The notes: generated by a model not told the origin, from the sequence alone. Positions 55,483 to 64,000 are shown, counted from the first letter of the stretch. The stretch is DNA of 64,000 bases from Polaromonas sp. JS666 (GCF_000013865.1 NC_007948.1:2728001-2792000); one strand, 5' to 3'. Translations and numbers: made by a program.

Positions 55483-55882
55483 CTTCGGTCTCCTTCCCCG
55501 GCTGCCGGGCGTAGCTGACCGTCAGGGCTTCCCACACGTGTCCGTCCGGCTCATTCCAATAGACGATCCGGCCGCCATGCTGGGTATTGACCTGCATATC
55601 AACCGGGCCGTGCGGGGTACTTCTGTACGCGATACCGCTGGCCCTGATTCTTGAAAGAATGCCGTCAAACTCGGCCTCGCTCACGCGAAAGCAGTAATGC
55701 AGGATGGGAAAGGAGCCGTCGGACTGGTCAAAGTCCAGGGTCAAGCCTTCGTTGACATAAACCGGGTAGAACGGGCCGACGCCGGACTCCGCCCACGGCA
55801 CGCCCAGCAAAGCAGCCAGCAACTCAGCAGCAGCCCTGCTGTCCCGGGCCGGAACAATCGCGTGGTCAAGTTGAACGCTCAT
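55472..55882 (-). CDS. VOC-fold protein, second copy
   Basis: This 136-residue protein begins MSVQLDHAIVPARDSRAAAELLAALL and ends near VYWNEPDGHVWEALTVSY, so it is clearly related to the VOC protein at 52820. The metal-site histidine and glutamate positions are kept. I chose the ATG at 55882. Five further codons upstream are open. It is followed with overlap by the SnoaL-like gene. Confidence 0.82.
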   Translation of the reverse strand: MSVQLDHAIVPARDSRAAAELLAALLGVPWAESGVGPFYPVYVNEGLTLDFDQSDGSFPILHYCFRVSEAEFDGILSRIRASGIAYRSTPHGPVDMQVNTQHGGRIVYWNEPDGHVWEALTVSYARQPGKETEGGA

Positions 55883-56320
55883 TGTGAATTCCTTCACCTG
55901 TAGCCGCGGATCGGCGGGTCGTGACGCCTGACGGGCGAAAGAGCCCTCCCCGTCCCGAGCCAGCCGCGCGTCGCGAGACTTGCGGTTTACGGCTTACGAC
56001 ATCAAAGTGCCACGGTGGAGAGCTGAAGCCCTTCACCAAACGCCTTCGGACGGGGCGATCATGGGAATTATCACCATCGGAGACGATCTCGCCAAGCGCA
56101 CCTCTGCCATGCACGGAATGCGCCAACAGCTATGTCGACATTGCTCATGGGACGCCAACGACGCAGTTCACCGGGCGGCACGAGCGACGCTCGTACGAGG
56201 CCGGAGCATTCGATGGTTCGGCGTCATCGGGACGAAGCGCAAGCGCGCCCAGCCGCAGGGAATGGCTGCAGCCAAATTGGCGGGAGATGCGGCAAAGCCG
56301 CATTCCCGGCGGCTGCGATT
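55883..56320. other. Gene-free stretch with a strong hairpin
   Basis: No gene is recognisable. At 56282-56307 a 7-base perfect stem (ATGCGGC-AAA-GCCGCAT), extended by four more pairs after a bulge, lies just after the stop of the minus-strand methyltransferase gene. It could end that transcript, though no T-run follows. Confidence 0.45.
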
Positions 56321-57115
56321 TCAATCCTTTGTCGCGACGAGCGAGACGCTCTTCACGCCGTATTTTCGCGTCGCACCTTGGGCATTTTTCGAAATGAACT
56401 GGTACTGCGGGTTGTCCCTCACCTGCGTCACTCGCAACCCCGCGGCCTCGATCGCCGAGGTGTAATCGCCGACCTGCATCGCGCCTCCGATGCAAGCGGC
56501 CCAGAGCGTCGTGTCGCAGGTGATGCCTTCGGGCAACTGCGTTTCGGTGACGATATCGGCGAGGGCAAGCCGCCCTCCCGGCTTGAGCAGGCGCGCGGCC
56601 TCGCGAAAGACCGTCCTTTTGTCCGGCGCGAGGTTGATCACGCCGTTGCTGATGACCGCGTCGCACGACGCGTCAGCAAGTCCGGTCGCGTCGATGTAGC
56701 CCTTGCGGTAGGCGACATTGCCGAATCCCGCTGCGGCGCGCAGGCGATCCGCTTTGGCGAGTTGCTCGTCGGTCATGTCGACGCCGATCACGGTGCCAGT
56801 CTTGCCGACCTTGCCGGCGGCGATGAAGCTGTCCATCCCCGATCCGCTGCCGAGATCGACCACCGTCTCGCCTGCCTTCAGTTGGGCGAGGTCAAAGTAG
56901 TAGCCCACGCCCGCAAACGAATCTATGGCTTCGCTCGGGATGGCATCGAGGTCGGCGGGCGCATAGCCGAGCCGCTCCGCAAGCGCACGTCCCATTTCGA
57001 AGTGAAACTCGCCCCGTGGATTGAGGGCTACATCACGATACATCGCCTTGACCTTTTGCTCGAGCGCCGTTGTATCGAGGCGCCCTGTAAGTTCTGTTGC
57101 AGTTTCCATTTTCAA
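56321..57115 (-). CDS. ArsM-like SAM-dependent methyltransferase lacking arsenite cysteines
   Basis: This 264-residue protein has the class I SAM-binding motif [11 protein letters not shown] (85-95) and the overall ArsM pattern, with [29 protein letters not shown] and later [10 protein letters not shown]. In arsenite methyltransferases the segment reads SNCVINL and an extra cysteine lies near the N-terminus. Here residue 158 is Gly, and no cysteine occurs before Cys 151. The enzyme therefore probably methylates something other than arsenite, or has lost function. No ars genes are nearby. Confidence 0.8.
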   Translation of the reverse strand: MKMETATELTGRLDTTALEQKVKAMYRDVALNPRGEFHFEMGRALAERLGYAPADLDAIPSEAIDSFAGVGYYFDLAQLKAGETVVDLGSGSGMDSFIAAGKVGKTGTVIGVDMTDEQLAKADRLRAAAGFGNVAYRKGYIDATGLADASCDAVISNGVINLAPDKRTVFREAARLLKPGGRLALADIVTETQLPEGITCDTTLWAACIGGAMQVGDYTSAIEAAGLRVTQVRDNPQYQFISKNAQGATRKYGVKSVSLVATKD

Positions 57116-57316
57116 GATCTCCTTGGTGAGTTGACGTGTCCCAGAAACGCTGCCCTCATTGCCCAGGATATGGTCGCATCAAAATCAGCTTCAGCCGGGT
57201 GCCCCGTGACGCGCTAGGTGACGCTGGGTGACGCTGGACGACCTGACGCGGCCTCAAGCGGGATGAGCGTATTTCTTCTCAATGCTTCCTCCTCGTTGGT
57301 GCTGCCCGAACGCGCC

Positions 57317-58117
57317 TCATTTAAGTGGAGCGACGACTACGCCGCGCAGGCCGGCCCGCTCGATCGCGGACTTGACCAGCCCCGCCGCTTTCGCCTCCTC
57401 GACGAACTGGCCGACGTACACAGCAGCGGCGGCATTGCGCCCCTTGGGCACGCCCATGCTGATCGGCTCGACCAGAATCCGGCCGTCGAGAACCCGTGAG
57501 CCCGGCCGGCTCGCGGCCCCTTCGAAGAGAGCCGTTTTGGTAGCGGCAATCACGTCGGCCTTTCCGGTATCCAGCAGGGCATAGTTCTCGGGGAGGCTCT
57601 TGACGCGGACCAGCGCCGCATCCTTCAGAGAGTTTGAAAGATGGAGGTCGGCGCCAGATTTTTCGAGTACCCCGATCCGGATCCCGGCCTTGTCCACGTC
57701 CGACGCCCTGGCGATAGTGACACCGGCGCGAACAAGGTAACCCTGTTCGACTTCCATGTAAGGCGCCGAAAAATCCATCACCGCCGCGCGCTCGGCATTG
57801 ATTCCCGTCAGCGCAACGTCCCATTCGCCGGACTTCGCGCCGCCGAGCAGCGCGGGCGGGTTGGGATAAACGACCGGCTGGAACGGCACGCCCACTCGGC
57901 GCGCGAGTTCCTTCCCGAGATCGACCGCAACACCTTTGAGCTCGCCTGTCGCGGAATCCTTGGTCGCATAGATCGGCGCCGAGAGGAATGCGACCCGGAG
58001 CTTGCCCGTCGGCGCTACTGCAGATCTTGTCTCCGGGGTCACACCACCGAGCATTCCCGCGCAGCCCCCAATGAACAGCCCGACAACCCCGACACATAAC
58101 CAGTCACGTATTTGCAT
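57317..58117 (-). CDS. Solute-binding lipoprotein (ABC transporter family 3 type)
   Basis: This 266-residue protein resembles periplasmic amino-acid-type binding proteins: GKLRVAFLSAPIYATKDSATGELKGVAVDLGKELARR (here described in part), then WDVALTGINAERAAVMDFSAPY and a closing segment on VGQFVEEAKAAG. The signal peptide ends in FIGGC (Cys 19), so it is lipid-anchored. The start is the ATG at 58117, with AGGAGG upstream. No permease or ATPase gene adjoins it. It may act as an orphan receptor. Confidence 0.82.
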   Translation of the reverse strand: MQIRDWLCVGVVGLFIGGCAGMLGGVTPETRSAVAPTGKLRVAFLSAPIYATKDSATGELKGVAVDLGKELARRVGVPFQPVVYPNPPALLGGAKSGEWDVALTGINAERAAVMDFSAPYMEVEQGYLVRAGVTIARASDVDKAGIRIGVLEKSGADLHLSNSLKDAALVRVKSLPENYALLDTGKADVIAATKTALFEGAASRPGSRVLDGRILVEPISMGVPKGRNAAAAVYVGQFVEEAKAAGLVKSAIERAGLRGVVVAPLK

Positions 58118-58403
58118 GGCGTCCTCCTCTGAAGTTACCGTTGCTCTCAACGAATTGAGGTGAGCGGCGGCCAACGAGGCTACAGACCAAGACGGAGCTC
58201 CCCAGTGTGCCCCACCGTTGGATGTCCGCTCGACTGATGGACTCCCCTGCTTTCTGCGTCACATTGGGGCGCTGCGCTCATTGGCGTGCAGATCAATGTC
58301 TCCAACAACGGGAGTCCGATATGAATGCTACTACCGTTCCCCTCGATCTTGCAATGTCTGTCTGCCATTTGGGGCCGATGAGCACTGGCGGCTTATTGAA
58401 ACC

Positions 58404-58720
58404 CAGCGCCTGATGCGCACCCAGTTCGAGCGCTGGTTTGTCAGCGGAGCCAGGGCTGCTCATCATGGTGTCTTGCGGCTCGGTCCACACACAACTGGGC
58501 CCACTGACTCCATGAGCGGAGCATAGAGGTGAAGCTGCTGCCCGCCCGGTACATCCGTGCCTGCGTCAAACGCGACAAGACCCATGCCGCCGATGCGGCC
58601 GCGCTGCCTGAAGCCGCGCGAACCTCTGACATTCGCCCGTTGCACCTCATGAGGTACGCCCGTGTGCGCAAGGTCGCGGCGAGCGGAACGGCCAGCCCGC
58701 TGGACGCTCTGCCAGCCTGA
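58404..58720 (+). pseudogene. IS110-family transposase remnant
   Basis: The frame after 58517 reads VKLLPARYIRACVKRDKTH and then AADAAALPEAARTSDIRP, the conserved DEDD-region flank of IS110 transposases. Upstream, in another frame, SCGSVH matches the ACGSAHHW motif, and TGG GCC CAC is followed by an in-frame TGA. So a frameshift, a stop and loss of most of the gene are visible. The rest of 58118-58799 holds no gene. Confidence 0.65.
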
Positions 58721-58799
58721 TTCGCTATATTTTCAGTAGCAAAACCGGCAATATCCGCAGAGGCTAAAACAAACTTTCTTTGACGTTTGAGCAAACGCC

Positions 58800-59453
58800 C
58801 TACTTCACCAGCGCCAGCACATCATTGAACGCCGGATGCTCCGCAGTCCGCAGCCACTCAAATGCCACCATCTCGGTGGTCACCAGCTCGGCGCCGTTGC
58901 CCGCCAGCCGGTCGAAAGCCGCATCGCGGTTGCGCTCGCTGCGGGAGCTGCAGGCGTCGGTCACCACCCACACCTCAAACTCTTCTTCCAGCAGGTCCAG
59001 CGCGGTCTGCATCAGGCAGACATGGGCTTCGCAGCCGGCGATGACGATGGTGCTGCGCCCGGCTTCTGCCTCTGGCGCGGCTTTTTGAAGATGCTTGGGC
59101 AGGCTGCGCGCATTGCCGCCGGCGGGCACCTTGCGCACCGGGGGTCGCAGCCAGTCGCTCAGGCCATCGGCCACGGCGCTGAAATGCATCTTGGCCAGCG
59201 TCTTGCCACCCGCGGCTTCGATGGCCGCTTGCACCTCGGGCACGTTGGGGCCGAGCCTGTCGGGATTTTCCGCAGTGCCCCACACCGGCACCTCCAGCGT
59301 CTGCGCCATGCGGGCCAGGCGCACGGCGTTGGCGATCACGAGTTCGTTTTCAAAAATGGCGGGCATCAGGCGGACCTGGTAGTCCACCAGCACGAGTTGG
59401 GAGTCATCAGCATCAAGCAGCATGTCAGGTTCCGGGTTTTGTGAAGGGTTCAA
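58800..59453 (-). CDS. Isochorismatase-family cysteine hydrolase
   Basis: This 217-residue protein has the catalytic triad of the family: Asp 24 in LVDYQVRLMP, Lys 88 in LAKMHFSAV and Cys 146 in AGCEAHVCLMQTALDLL. The alternative to a true isochorismatase is a YcaC- or nicotinamidase-like amidase, and the sequence does not decide which. It stands beside a DUF2721 gene in the same direction. A frame-internal Met 11 is an alternative start. Confidence 0.85.
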   Translation of the reverse strand: MNPSQNPEPDMLLDADDSQLVLVDYQVRLMPAIFENELVIANAVRLARMAQTLEVPVWGTAENPDRLGPNVPEVQAAIEAAGGKTLAKMHFSAVADGLSDWLRPPVRKVPAGGNARSLPKHLQKAAPEAEAGRSTIVIAGCEAHVCLMQTALDLLEEEFEVWVVTDACSSRSERNRDAAFDRLAGNGAELVTTEMVAFEWLRTAEHPAFNDVLALVK

Positions 59454-59532
59454 TTCGCGCAGGCACTGCCCTGCAAATGCTCGACCAGGTTGCTACTGGC
59501 CTTTTTGATGCTTGTATTTTGGCATTGGCGCA

Positions 59533-59988
59533 CTACCGGACAGGTAACTCCGCAAACTTGAGCAACTGGGTGGCCAGTAGCGTCTCGGCCAGAAAACACA
59601 GCAGCGCCAGCAGAAAACAGACCACGCCCGACAGAAAGCACACGGTGGCGATCTTGAGCGTGGGCAACTCGCTGGTCTCGCCCAAAAACAGCAAAATAAT
59701 GGTCATGCCGATCAGCATCGCGCAAAAAGTCAGCAGGGCAATGCAGCTGTTGACCAGCCATCCGCGATGCCGCAGTTGCTGCAGCTCGGCGTACATCTTC
59801 ATGGCGCGGGTCTCCTCAACGCCGCCCGCTTCCAGCCGGTTTTCAAGAAGCCGTGCCCGGTCAATGATGCGGGCCAGGCGGCCAGCCACGGCGGCGATCA
59901 TTCCAGACACCGCGGTCAGCAAAAACACAGGCGCTACGGCCAGTTGGATGCCGTGGGTAACCGTCGCAAGGTCGGGCGCAAAAATCAT
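59533..59988 (-). CDS. DUF2721 membrane protein
   Basis: This 151-residue protein has three hydrophobic segments (about residues 13-32, 80-101 and 115-140). A charged helical loop (RLARIIDRARLLENRL) lies between the first two, the typical DUF2721 plan. The function is unknown. I chose the ATG at 59988 (MIFAPDLATV). The longer open frame upstream adds a cysteine-rich stretch that is not family-like and would run into hipA. Confidence 0.8.
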   Translation of the reverse strand: MIFAPDLATVTHGIQLAVAPVFLLTAVSGMIAAVAGRLARIIDRARLLENRLEAGGVEETRAMKMYAELQQLRHRGWLVNSCIALLTFCAMLIGMTIILLFLGETSELPTLKIATVCFLSGVVCFLLALLCFLAETLLATQLLKFAELPVR

Positions 59989-60043
59989 TGGGGGGCTCCA
60001 GATTTCAAGGGTTTGAGATTGTCTAGCAAGCACCGTGCAAGCT

Positions 60044-61387
60044 TCAGGGTGCCACAGCCTTGCGGCCGGCACTGCCTGCGCGCCTGCGCCGCCAGCTCTG
60101 CACCGCGTCGCACGCTTCAAAATGCCGCAGCAGGTTGTGCTTTTGCTTGTCCAGCAGGCTGCTGGCTTCAATCAATGACGGCCAGGAGGCGCAGGCTTTG
60201 CCCACTGCGTCATTGAGCACGCCGCGCACGCGGGTCTCGAACATGCCGGTGGCGTTGCAAAAGCTGCGCACGGTCTGCGGGGTGAGCCGCGCCTGTTTTT
60301 CGCCACCGGGCACAAAGCGCAAGGCATGGCCGCGTCCCCCCAGGTAGGCGGCGTAGGCCACCACGTCGTAGGCTGGAGACAATTCCGGTGTGCGGCCATC
60401 GCGGTAGAGCACCCCGAAATTCTTCACATGCGCGTCGTAGTTGCCCAGCATCTCGTTGACCATCGCACGGCGGATCAGTTCTTCGGCAGCGGCCTCGCCC
60501 CGCTGTCCCAGACCCATGCCGCCGCGCAGCGTGCTGGCCATGGTGGCGTAGGTGGCAGCCGGGTGCGTATATTTTTCTTCGGGCTGTATGCGCAGGATCT
60601 GCGCGAAGTCTTCGCAGTGGATGTGCCCCCCGGGCCCGCGGTCAAAGCGCCTGACCACCAGAAAATGCCGGCTCTCGCCCAGCACAAAGGGCTGCTCGGC
60701 CACGATCTGCTCCAGCGGGGCCAGCCATGCGGCGCAGACATCTGCGCCGGCGGCCTGCGCAAGCCGCAGCGACAACTCTTCCACCTCGGGCAGCAAGGCA
60801 TATTCAACCGTCGGCAGCTTGGCAATGATGTGCGTGCCCTGCACGTCCCGGGTCCGCGCCACATAACGCCCATGCTGCGCGACCAGTGCAAGCTTGGGTT
60901 GCACGCCCGACAGGGACGTGGCCTCGGGCAAGGGGTCGGCCGTGACGGACATCTCCAGCGCGTCGTTGTGCTGGGTCACCACGGCAGCGAGCGCGTCGGC
61001 ATCGAGGTGGGCGGGGTAAGCGTAGACATTGCCCGGCAAGTCGGTGCCGCAGGCGGCCAGCAGGTCGAAGTGGTCGCCCGGCCCGCAGCCGCGCAGCTCT
61101 TCGAGGTGGCGGCGCAGCGGCCCCTCGGGCAGCAGGTTCTGGAAAAAAGCCGGCAGGCGGCCACCTTCCGCATTGAAAAAAGGCGTGCTGACGTAGCTGC
61201 GCCAGAAAATTTCACGGCGCTGGGGGTCGTCATCGGTGGCGGCCCACGACAGCACCGGCGCGTCGGGCCGCGACCAGAAGGAGGGGTCTGGAATGAAGCG
61301 CGTGAGCGCGGTGCTGCCCGTGCCGTACTGGAACAGCAGCCCGGCCCGCAGGGAGCCCACGTAGATATCGAGCGCCAGGACGTTCAT
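60044..61387 (-). CDS. hipA: HipA-family serine/threonine kinase toxin
   Basis: HipA toxins phosphorylate a translation factor, classically GltX, and induce dormancy. The 447-residue protein has the Ser-containing glycine loop SLSGVQPKLAL at 158-168, the catalytic NYDAHVKNFG with Asp 318 and Asn 323, and LSPAYDVV with metal-binding Asp 341. All key kinase residues are therefore present. It overlaps hipB by four bases (ATGA), as expected for a toxin-antitoxin operon. Confidence 0.92.
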   Translation of the reverse strand: MNVLALDIYVGSLRAGLLFQYGTGSTALTRFIPDPSFWSRPDAPVLSWAATDDDPQRREIFWRSYVSTPFFNAEGGRLPAFFQNLLPEGPLRRHLEELRGCGPGDHFDLLAACGTDLPGNVYAYPAHLDADALAAVVTQHNDALEMSVTADPLPEATSLSGVQPKLALVAQHGRYVARTRDVQGTHIIAKLPTVEYALLPEVEELSLRLAQAAGADVCAAWLAPLEQIVAEQPFVLGESRHFLVVRRFDRGPGGHIHCEDFAQILRIQPEEKYTHPAATYATMASTLRGGMGLGQRGEAAAEELIRRAMVNEMLGNYDAHVKNFGVLYRDGRTPELSPAYDVVAYAAYLGGRGHALRFVPGGEKQARLTPQTVRSFCNATGMFETRVRGVLNDAVGKACASWPSLIEASSLLDKQKHNLLRHFEACDAVQSWRRRRAGSAGRKAVAP

Positions 61388-61725
61388 TTGGGCAGCGGGC
61401 CTTTGGCGCCGGCCTGGGAGCGCAATCGGGTTTGCGCAATGATTCGGTCAACCTGGGAAAGCGCCGGCTCAGGGCCCTCTCCAGTACCCGCACCAGCGGG
61501 CGCCTCCAGCCCCGCCGCAAGGACTTTAGGCAGCAAAAGCACTTCCAGCCCGAGTTGGTCGGCAATGGCCATCAGTGTGGTGATTCGCGGTGCGGTACGG
61601 CCCTGCAAGGCACTGCGCACCGACAGGGACGTCAACCCGGTCTTCTCGGCAATGGCCTGGTAGTCGAGCTTGAGGCGCTGCCGCTCGGCCTCCAGCCTGG
61701 TAGCCACCTCAAACAGGGTTTTCAT
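61384..61725 (-). CDS. hipB: HipB-like helix-turn-helix antitoxin
   Basis: This 113-residue protein carries an XRE-type helix-turn-helix (LDYQAIAEKTGLTSLSVRSALQGRTAPRITTLMAIADQLGL, named here in part: KTGLTSLSVRSALQGR is the recognition region). It has a C-terminal tail that could cover HipA. It is the first gene of the pair and is expected to repress its own promoter by binding the palindromes just upstream. Confidence 0.85.
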   Translation of the reverse strand: MKTLFEVATRLEAERQRLKLDYQAIAEKTGLTSLSVRSALQGRTAPRITTLMAIADQLGLEVLLLPKVLAAGLEAPAGAGTGEGPEPALSQVDRIIAQTRLRSQAGAKGPLPK

Positions 61726-61788
61726 GATAGAAAAGTATCTCTTTCCATGTAATGGATAGTATTTTATCTATCAATCCTAGAAATGCAA
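61726..61788 (-). promoter_or_regulatory. hipBA promoter and operator region
   Basis: On the minus strand TTGCAT (61788-61783) and TAAAAT (61766-61761) are spaced 16 bases apart. Two GATA...TATC palindromes cover the -10 and the leader: GATAG-N8-CTATC at 61755-61772 and GATA-N6-TATC at 61726-61739. The arrangement fits autorepression by HipB. The rest of the gap, to 61958, is AT-rich with no gene. Confidence 0.6.
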
Positions 61789-61958
61789 TATTTAACTATT
61801 CTTTTTTGCAAATAACAATACAAAACTATTGCTATGCTAAATGGCGGAGACCAGCCCCGTTCAGTCTTGAGGGCGAGGAATGCTGCGCAACTCCGGACTC
61901 TCCGGGCTCGATCAGGTGCTCTTGCCCTTCTTGACCTATCAGTGCTTTAGGTGCCCTG

Positions 61959-63230
61959 CTAGGCAAACTTGCGGCTGGCATCCAGCGCAAGCCCGGCTCC
62001 AATGCTGCCGAACAAGTCACCTTCCACCCAATGGGCGTCGGGCATCAGCGCAAGAATTCTCTCGCGCAGCAAAGGTACGCCGCTGGAGCCACCCGTGAAA
62101 AACACCGTGTCAATGCCTGAGGCCGCGACACCGGCGTCACGCAGCAGCCGTGCCACGGTTTGCGCTACGGAAGCCACTAGCCCCTCGATGGCACCATCCA
62201 GATCCGCCCGTTGCAGCGTCACCGTCTCCCCGGCAGCGATGCGGCCGATGTCAATCTGCGCCTCGGCTGCGTTCGACAGGGTGATCTTGGCCTCTTCAAC
62301 CTGCAGCGCGAGCCAGTGGCCGGCGCGCTGCCTGACCACGCTCTGCAGCCGCTCCAGCTTGACCTTGTCACGCGCTTCGCGGTGCATGTCGCTGATCTGC
62401 GACCAGGACTTTTTGCTGTAGGCCTGGTTGATGGTGTGCCAGGTCGCGAGGTTGAAGTACTGTGCTGACGGTACTTCGCGGCCGCTTTTCAGCAGGCTGC
62501 CAAGCCCCAGGATCGGCATCATGCTGGAAAGGCTCAGGTACTTGTCGAAATCCGTGCCCCCAATATGCACGCCACCGCTGGCCAGGATGTCGTCGCGCCG
62601 CTCCGGGCGGCCGGCGCGCTCGGGTGACAGACGGATCAACGCAAAGTCGGAGGTACCGCCGCCAATGTCAACCACCAGCACCAGTTCTTCACGGGTGATT
62701 TGCGACTCATAGTCAAAGGCTGCCGCAATCGGTTCGTACTGGAAAGCGATCTCGCGCAGGCCGGCCTTGCGGGCAATCTCTTCCAGCGTGCGTTCGGCCC
62801 GCAGGTCAGCCTTGTGATCGTCATCCACAAAAAATACCGGCCGGCCAAGCACGGCACGGGTGAATTCACGCCCGGCCGCGTGCTCGGCACGGCGCTTGAG
62901 TTCGCCCACAAACTGCGCCAGCAAATCCCTGAACGGCAAGGCCCGGCCCATCACCTCGGTGTGATCGTCCATCATCGAGGTGCCGAGCAGGCTCTTGAGG
63001 GAACGCATCAGTCGGCCCTCATGCCCCGCCAGATAGTCCGCCAGTGCGGCACGCCCATAGCTGACGTGGGCATCTTCGGCGTGGAAAAACACCACCGAGG
63101 GCAGCGTCAGCTTGCCGTCTTCGAGCGGCAACAACAGAGAGGATGGAGCGCTTTGCCCGGGCCGCCTCCAGCCCGTGGTGGAGTTGGACGTTCCGAAGTC
63201 AATCCCGCATGCGTCAGCCAAGGTACTCAC
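61959..63230 (-). CDS. YegD-like Hsp70-family protein
   Basis: This 423-residue protein has only the actin-like ATPase part of Hsp70: GIDFGTSNS (phosphate 1), VVDIGGGTSDFALI (phosphate 2) and FFTGGSSGVPLLRE (adenosine loop). The C-terminal substrate domain is absent, as in E. coli YegD. Its client or role is unknown. It overlaps the upstream unknown gene by four bases, so the two probably work together. Confidence 0.9.
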   Translation of the reverse strand: MSTLADACGIDFGTSNSTTGWRRPGQSAPSSLLLPLEDGKLTLPSVVFFHAEDAHVSYGRAALADYLAGHEGRLMRSLKSLLGTSMMDDHTEVMGRALPFRDLLAQFVGELKRRAEHAAGREFTRAVLGRPVFFVDDDHKADLRAERTLEEIARKAGLREIAFQYEPIAAAFDYESQITREELVLVVDIGGGTSDFALIRLSPERAGRPERRDDILASGGVHIGGTDFDKYLSLSSMMPILGLGSLLKSGREVPSAQYFNLATWHTINQAYSKKSWSQISDMHREARDKVKLERLQSVVRQRAGHWLALQVEEAKITLSNAAEAQIDIGRIAAGETVTLQRADLDGAIEGLVASVAQTVARLLRDAGVAASGIDTVFFTGGSSGVPLLRERILALMPDAHWVEGDLFGSIGAGLALDASRKFA

Positions 63231-63763
63231 CGCTCAGCCGGCCTGCGAAAGTCGTTCTCGACCCAGGTCACCGCGCTGGCGCGGCTGAGCTTGAAGGACG
63301 GCAGCACACGGACCTGCGCCAGTTGCTCGCCTCCTTCATCATGGGCGCTGAGCAAGGCATGGGGGTTGTCTTCATCGGGCACGATATCGAGCGAGACGGT
63401 GACTCTGGATAATTTTGCCGTCACCGTGATGCGCTGGTGCAGCGTGGCATGCAGTTGCTGCTCGTGCCTGCGGACAAATTCCGAGGCGGTTTTGACCAGC
63501 GTGCTGAAGGCCGGCCCGTCAAGCGGTTTGGGGTTCTTTTTGTCGCGCCCCATGGTCCAGGGGCCAACCAGCGCCGGCTCCGGCTCGCCATCCTTGATCA
63601 TGGCGACGGCCCAGCCGTCGTCGTCTTCGTTCTTGAGGACTTGCGCCGTCCATCCGTCGCCGCGCCACAGGCGGGCCTCTTGTATTTTGGGGAAATGCCC
63701 GGGAGCGGAATCGGAAGCGGGGTCTGCGGCCAGGTCAGGCGGCTGGATGCGGGAGTCGGTCAA
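63227..63763 (-). CDS. Unknown protein coupled to YegD-like gene
   Basis: This 178-residue protein has no signal peptide or membrane segment. Visible features are EARLWRGDGWTAQVLKNEDDDGWAV (in part), a central WTMGRDKKNPKPLDG and an amphipathic helix around VKTASEFVRRHEQQLH. The C-terminal half alternates beta-like stretches (ITVTAKLSRVTVSLDIVP). I do not recognise a family. Overlap with the YegD-like gene suggests a cofactor or client of that ATPase. Confidence 0.65.
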   Translation of the reverse strand: MTDSRIQPPDLAADPASDSAPGHFPKIQEARLWRGDGWTAQVLKNEDDDGWAVAMIKDGEPEPALVGPWTMGRDKKNPKPLDGPAFSTLVKTASEFVRRHEQQLHATLHQRITVTAKLSRVTVSLDIVPDEDNPHALLSAHDEGGEQLAQVRVLPSFKLSRASAVTWVENDFRRPAER

Positions 63764-63907
63764 TGCTCAATCACTCAGGTCAGGAAGGCAGGCCCATGGC
63801 CGCTCGGTAAGCGGCACTGCGGGTTGGGGGCCAGATTTTACAGTTTGCCCCAGCCGGAGTGGCTGCCCGGCCAGGAGACCTTCAAACAGCGCCTCCCGCC
63901 CGCCTGT

Positions 63908-64000
63908 TCAAAGCCCCAGATCGCTCAGGCCCGGATGGTCGTCCGGCCGGCGGCCCAGCGGCCAATGGAACTTGCGGTCGGCTGGCTTGATGGGCAGGTC
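63908..64000 (-). CDS. 3' end of an unidentified gene (cut by window)
   Basis: The last 30 codons of a minus-strand gene are visible, reading [18 protein letters not shown] and ending GLSDLGL with a TGA stop. The composition and lack of stops support a real gene running out of the window. I cannot name the family. The 63764-63907 gap before the next gene holds nothing recognisable. Confidence 0.6.
   Translation of the reverse strand, partial: DLPIKPADRKFHWPLGRRPDDHPGLSDLGL

Noticed and set aside
58441..58794. 117-codon minus-strand frame over the IS110 remnant
   Set aside because: The plus strand carries recognisable transposase motifs, so the minus frame is a shadow.

Overview
The window is one continuous piece of a betaproteobacterial chromosome, almost certainly from the Comamonadaceae (Polaromonas/Rhodoferax-like). 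The evidence is the gene order purA-hisZ-DUF2065-hflC-hflK-hflX-hfq-der-bamB-yfgM-hisS-ispG-rodZ-pilW-rlmN-ndk, the odhA-odhB-lpdA-zapE block, high-GC coding style, and short intergenic repeats that I remember from this family. The family call rests on gene content and recollection, not on a search.

Region 1 (1-22,000) is core housekeeping, nearly all on the minus strand. Reading from ndk towards purA it covers rRNA/tRNA methylation (rlmN), pilus stability (pilW), cell shape (rodZ-like), isoprenoid synthesis (ispG), histidyl-tRNA synthesis (hisS), outer-membrane assembly (bamB and its YfgM-like partner), ribosome GTPases (der, hflX), Hfq, the HflKC membrane complex, histidine synthesis (hisZ) and purine synthesis (purA, cut by the window edge). 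Separate units hold scpB-rluB, rluD, bamD (plus strand) and a dinG-family helicase.

Region 2 (22,000-41,600) is energy metabolism: a PP2C phosphatase, zapE, the 2-oxoglutarate dehydrogenase genes (odhA, odhB, lpdA), a full thiosulfate-oxidation operon ordered soxR-C-D-Y-Z-A-X-B, then prpE and acuI, which together can turn acrylate or 3-hydroxypropionate units into propionyl-CoA. A 238-bp element with 19-bp terminal inverted repeats lies between soxR and prpE.

Region 3 (41,600-58,800) is accessory and partly decayed. It holds a broken MoaD/ThiS-like gene, an Asp-box protein, a DUF1810 protein, and then the outstanding item: a single 2,014-residue protein (44559-50603) with an N-terminal PD-(D/E)xK/DUF4297-like nuclease region, a STAND NTPase core and about 1,400 residues of helical-repeat-like sensor. 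This is the layout of Avs-type antiviral proteins. It is flanked by degenerate repeats and gene fragments. Downstream lie a TTHB210-like lipoprotein, two related VOC proteins, pcm, a 2OG-Fe(II) oxygenase, an NTF2-like protein, an ArsM-like methyltransferase lacking key cysteines, a solute-binding lipoprotein and an IS110 transposase remnant.

Region 4 (58,800-64,000) contains an isochorismatase-like hydrolase, a DUF2721 membrane protein, a hipBA toxin-antitoxin pair with a visible operator, a YegD-like Hsp70 protein with an unknown partner gene, and the 3' end of another gene. I saw no tRNA, rRNA, CRISPR array or intact insertion sequence.
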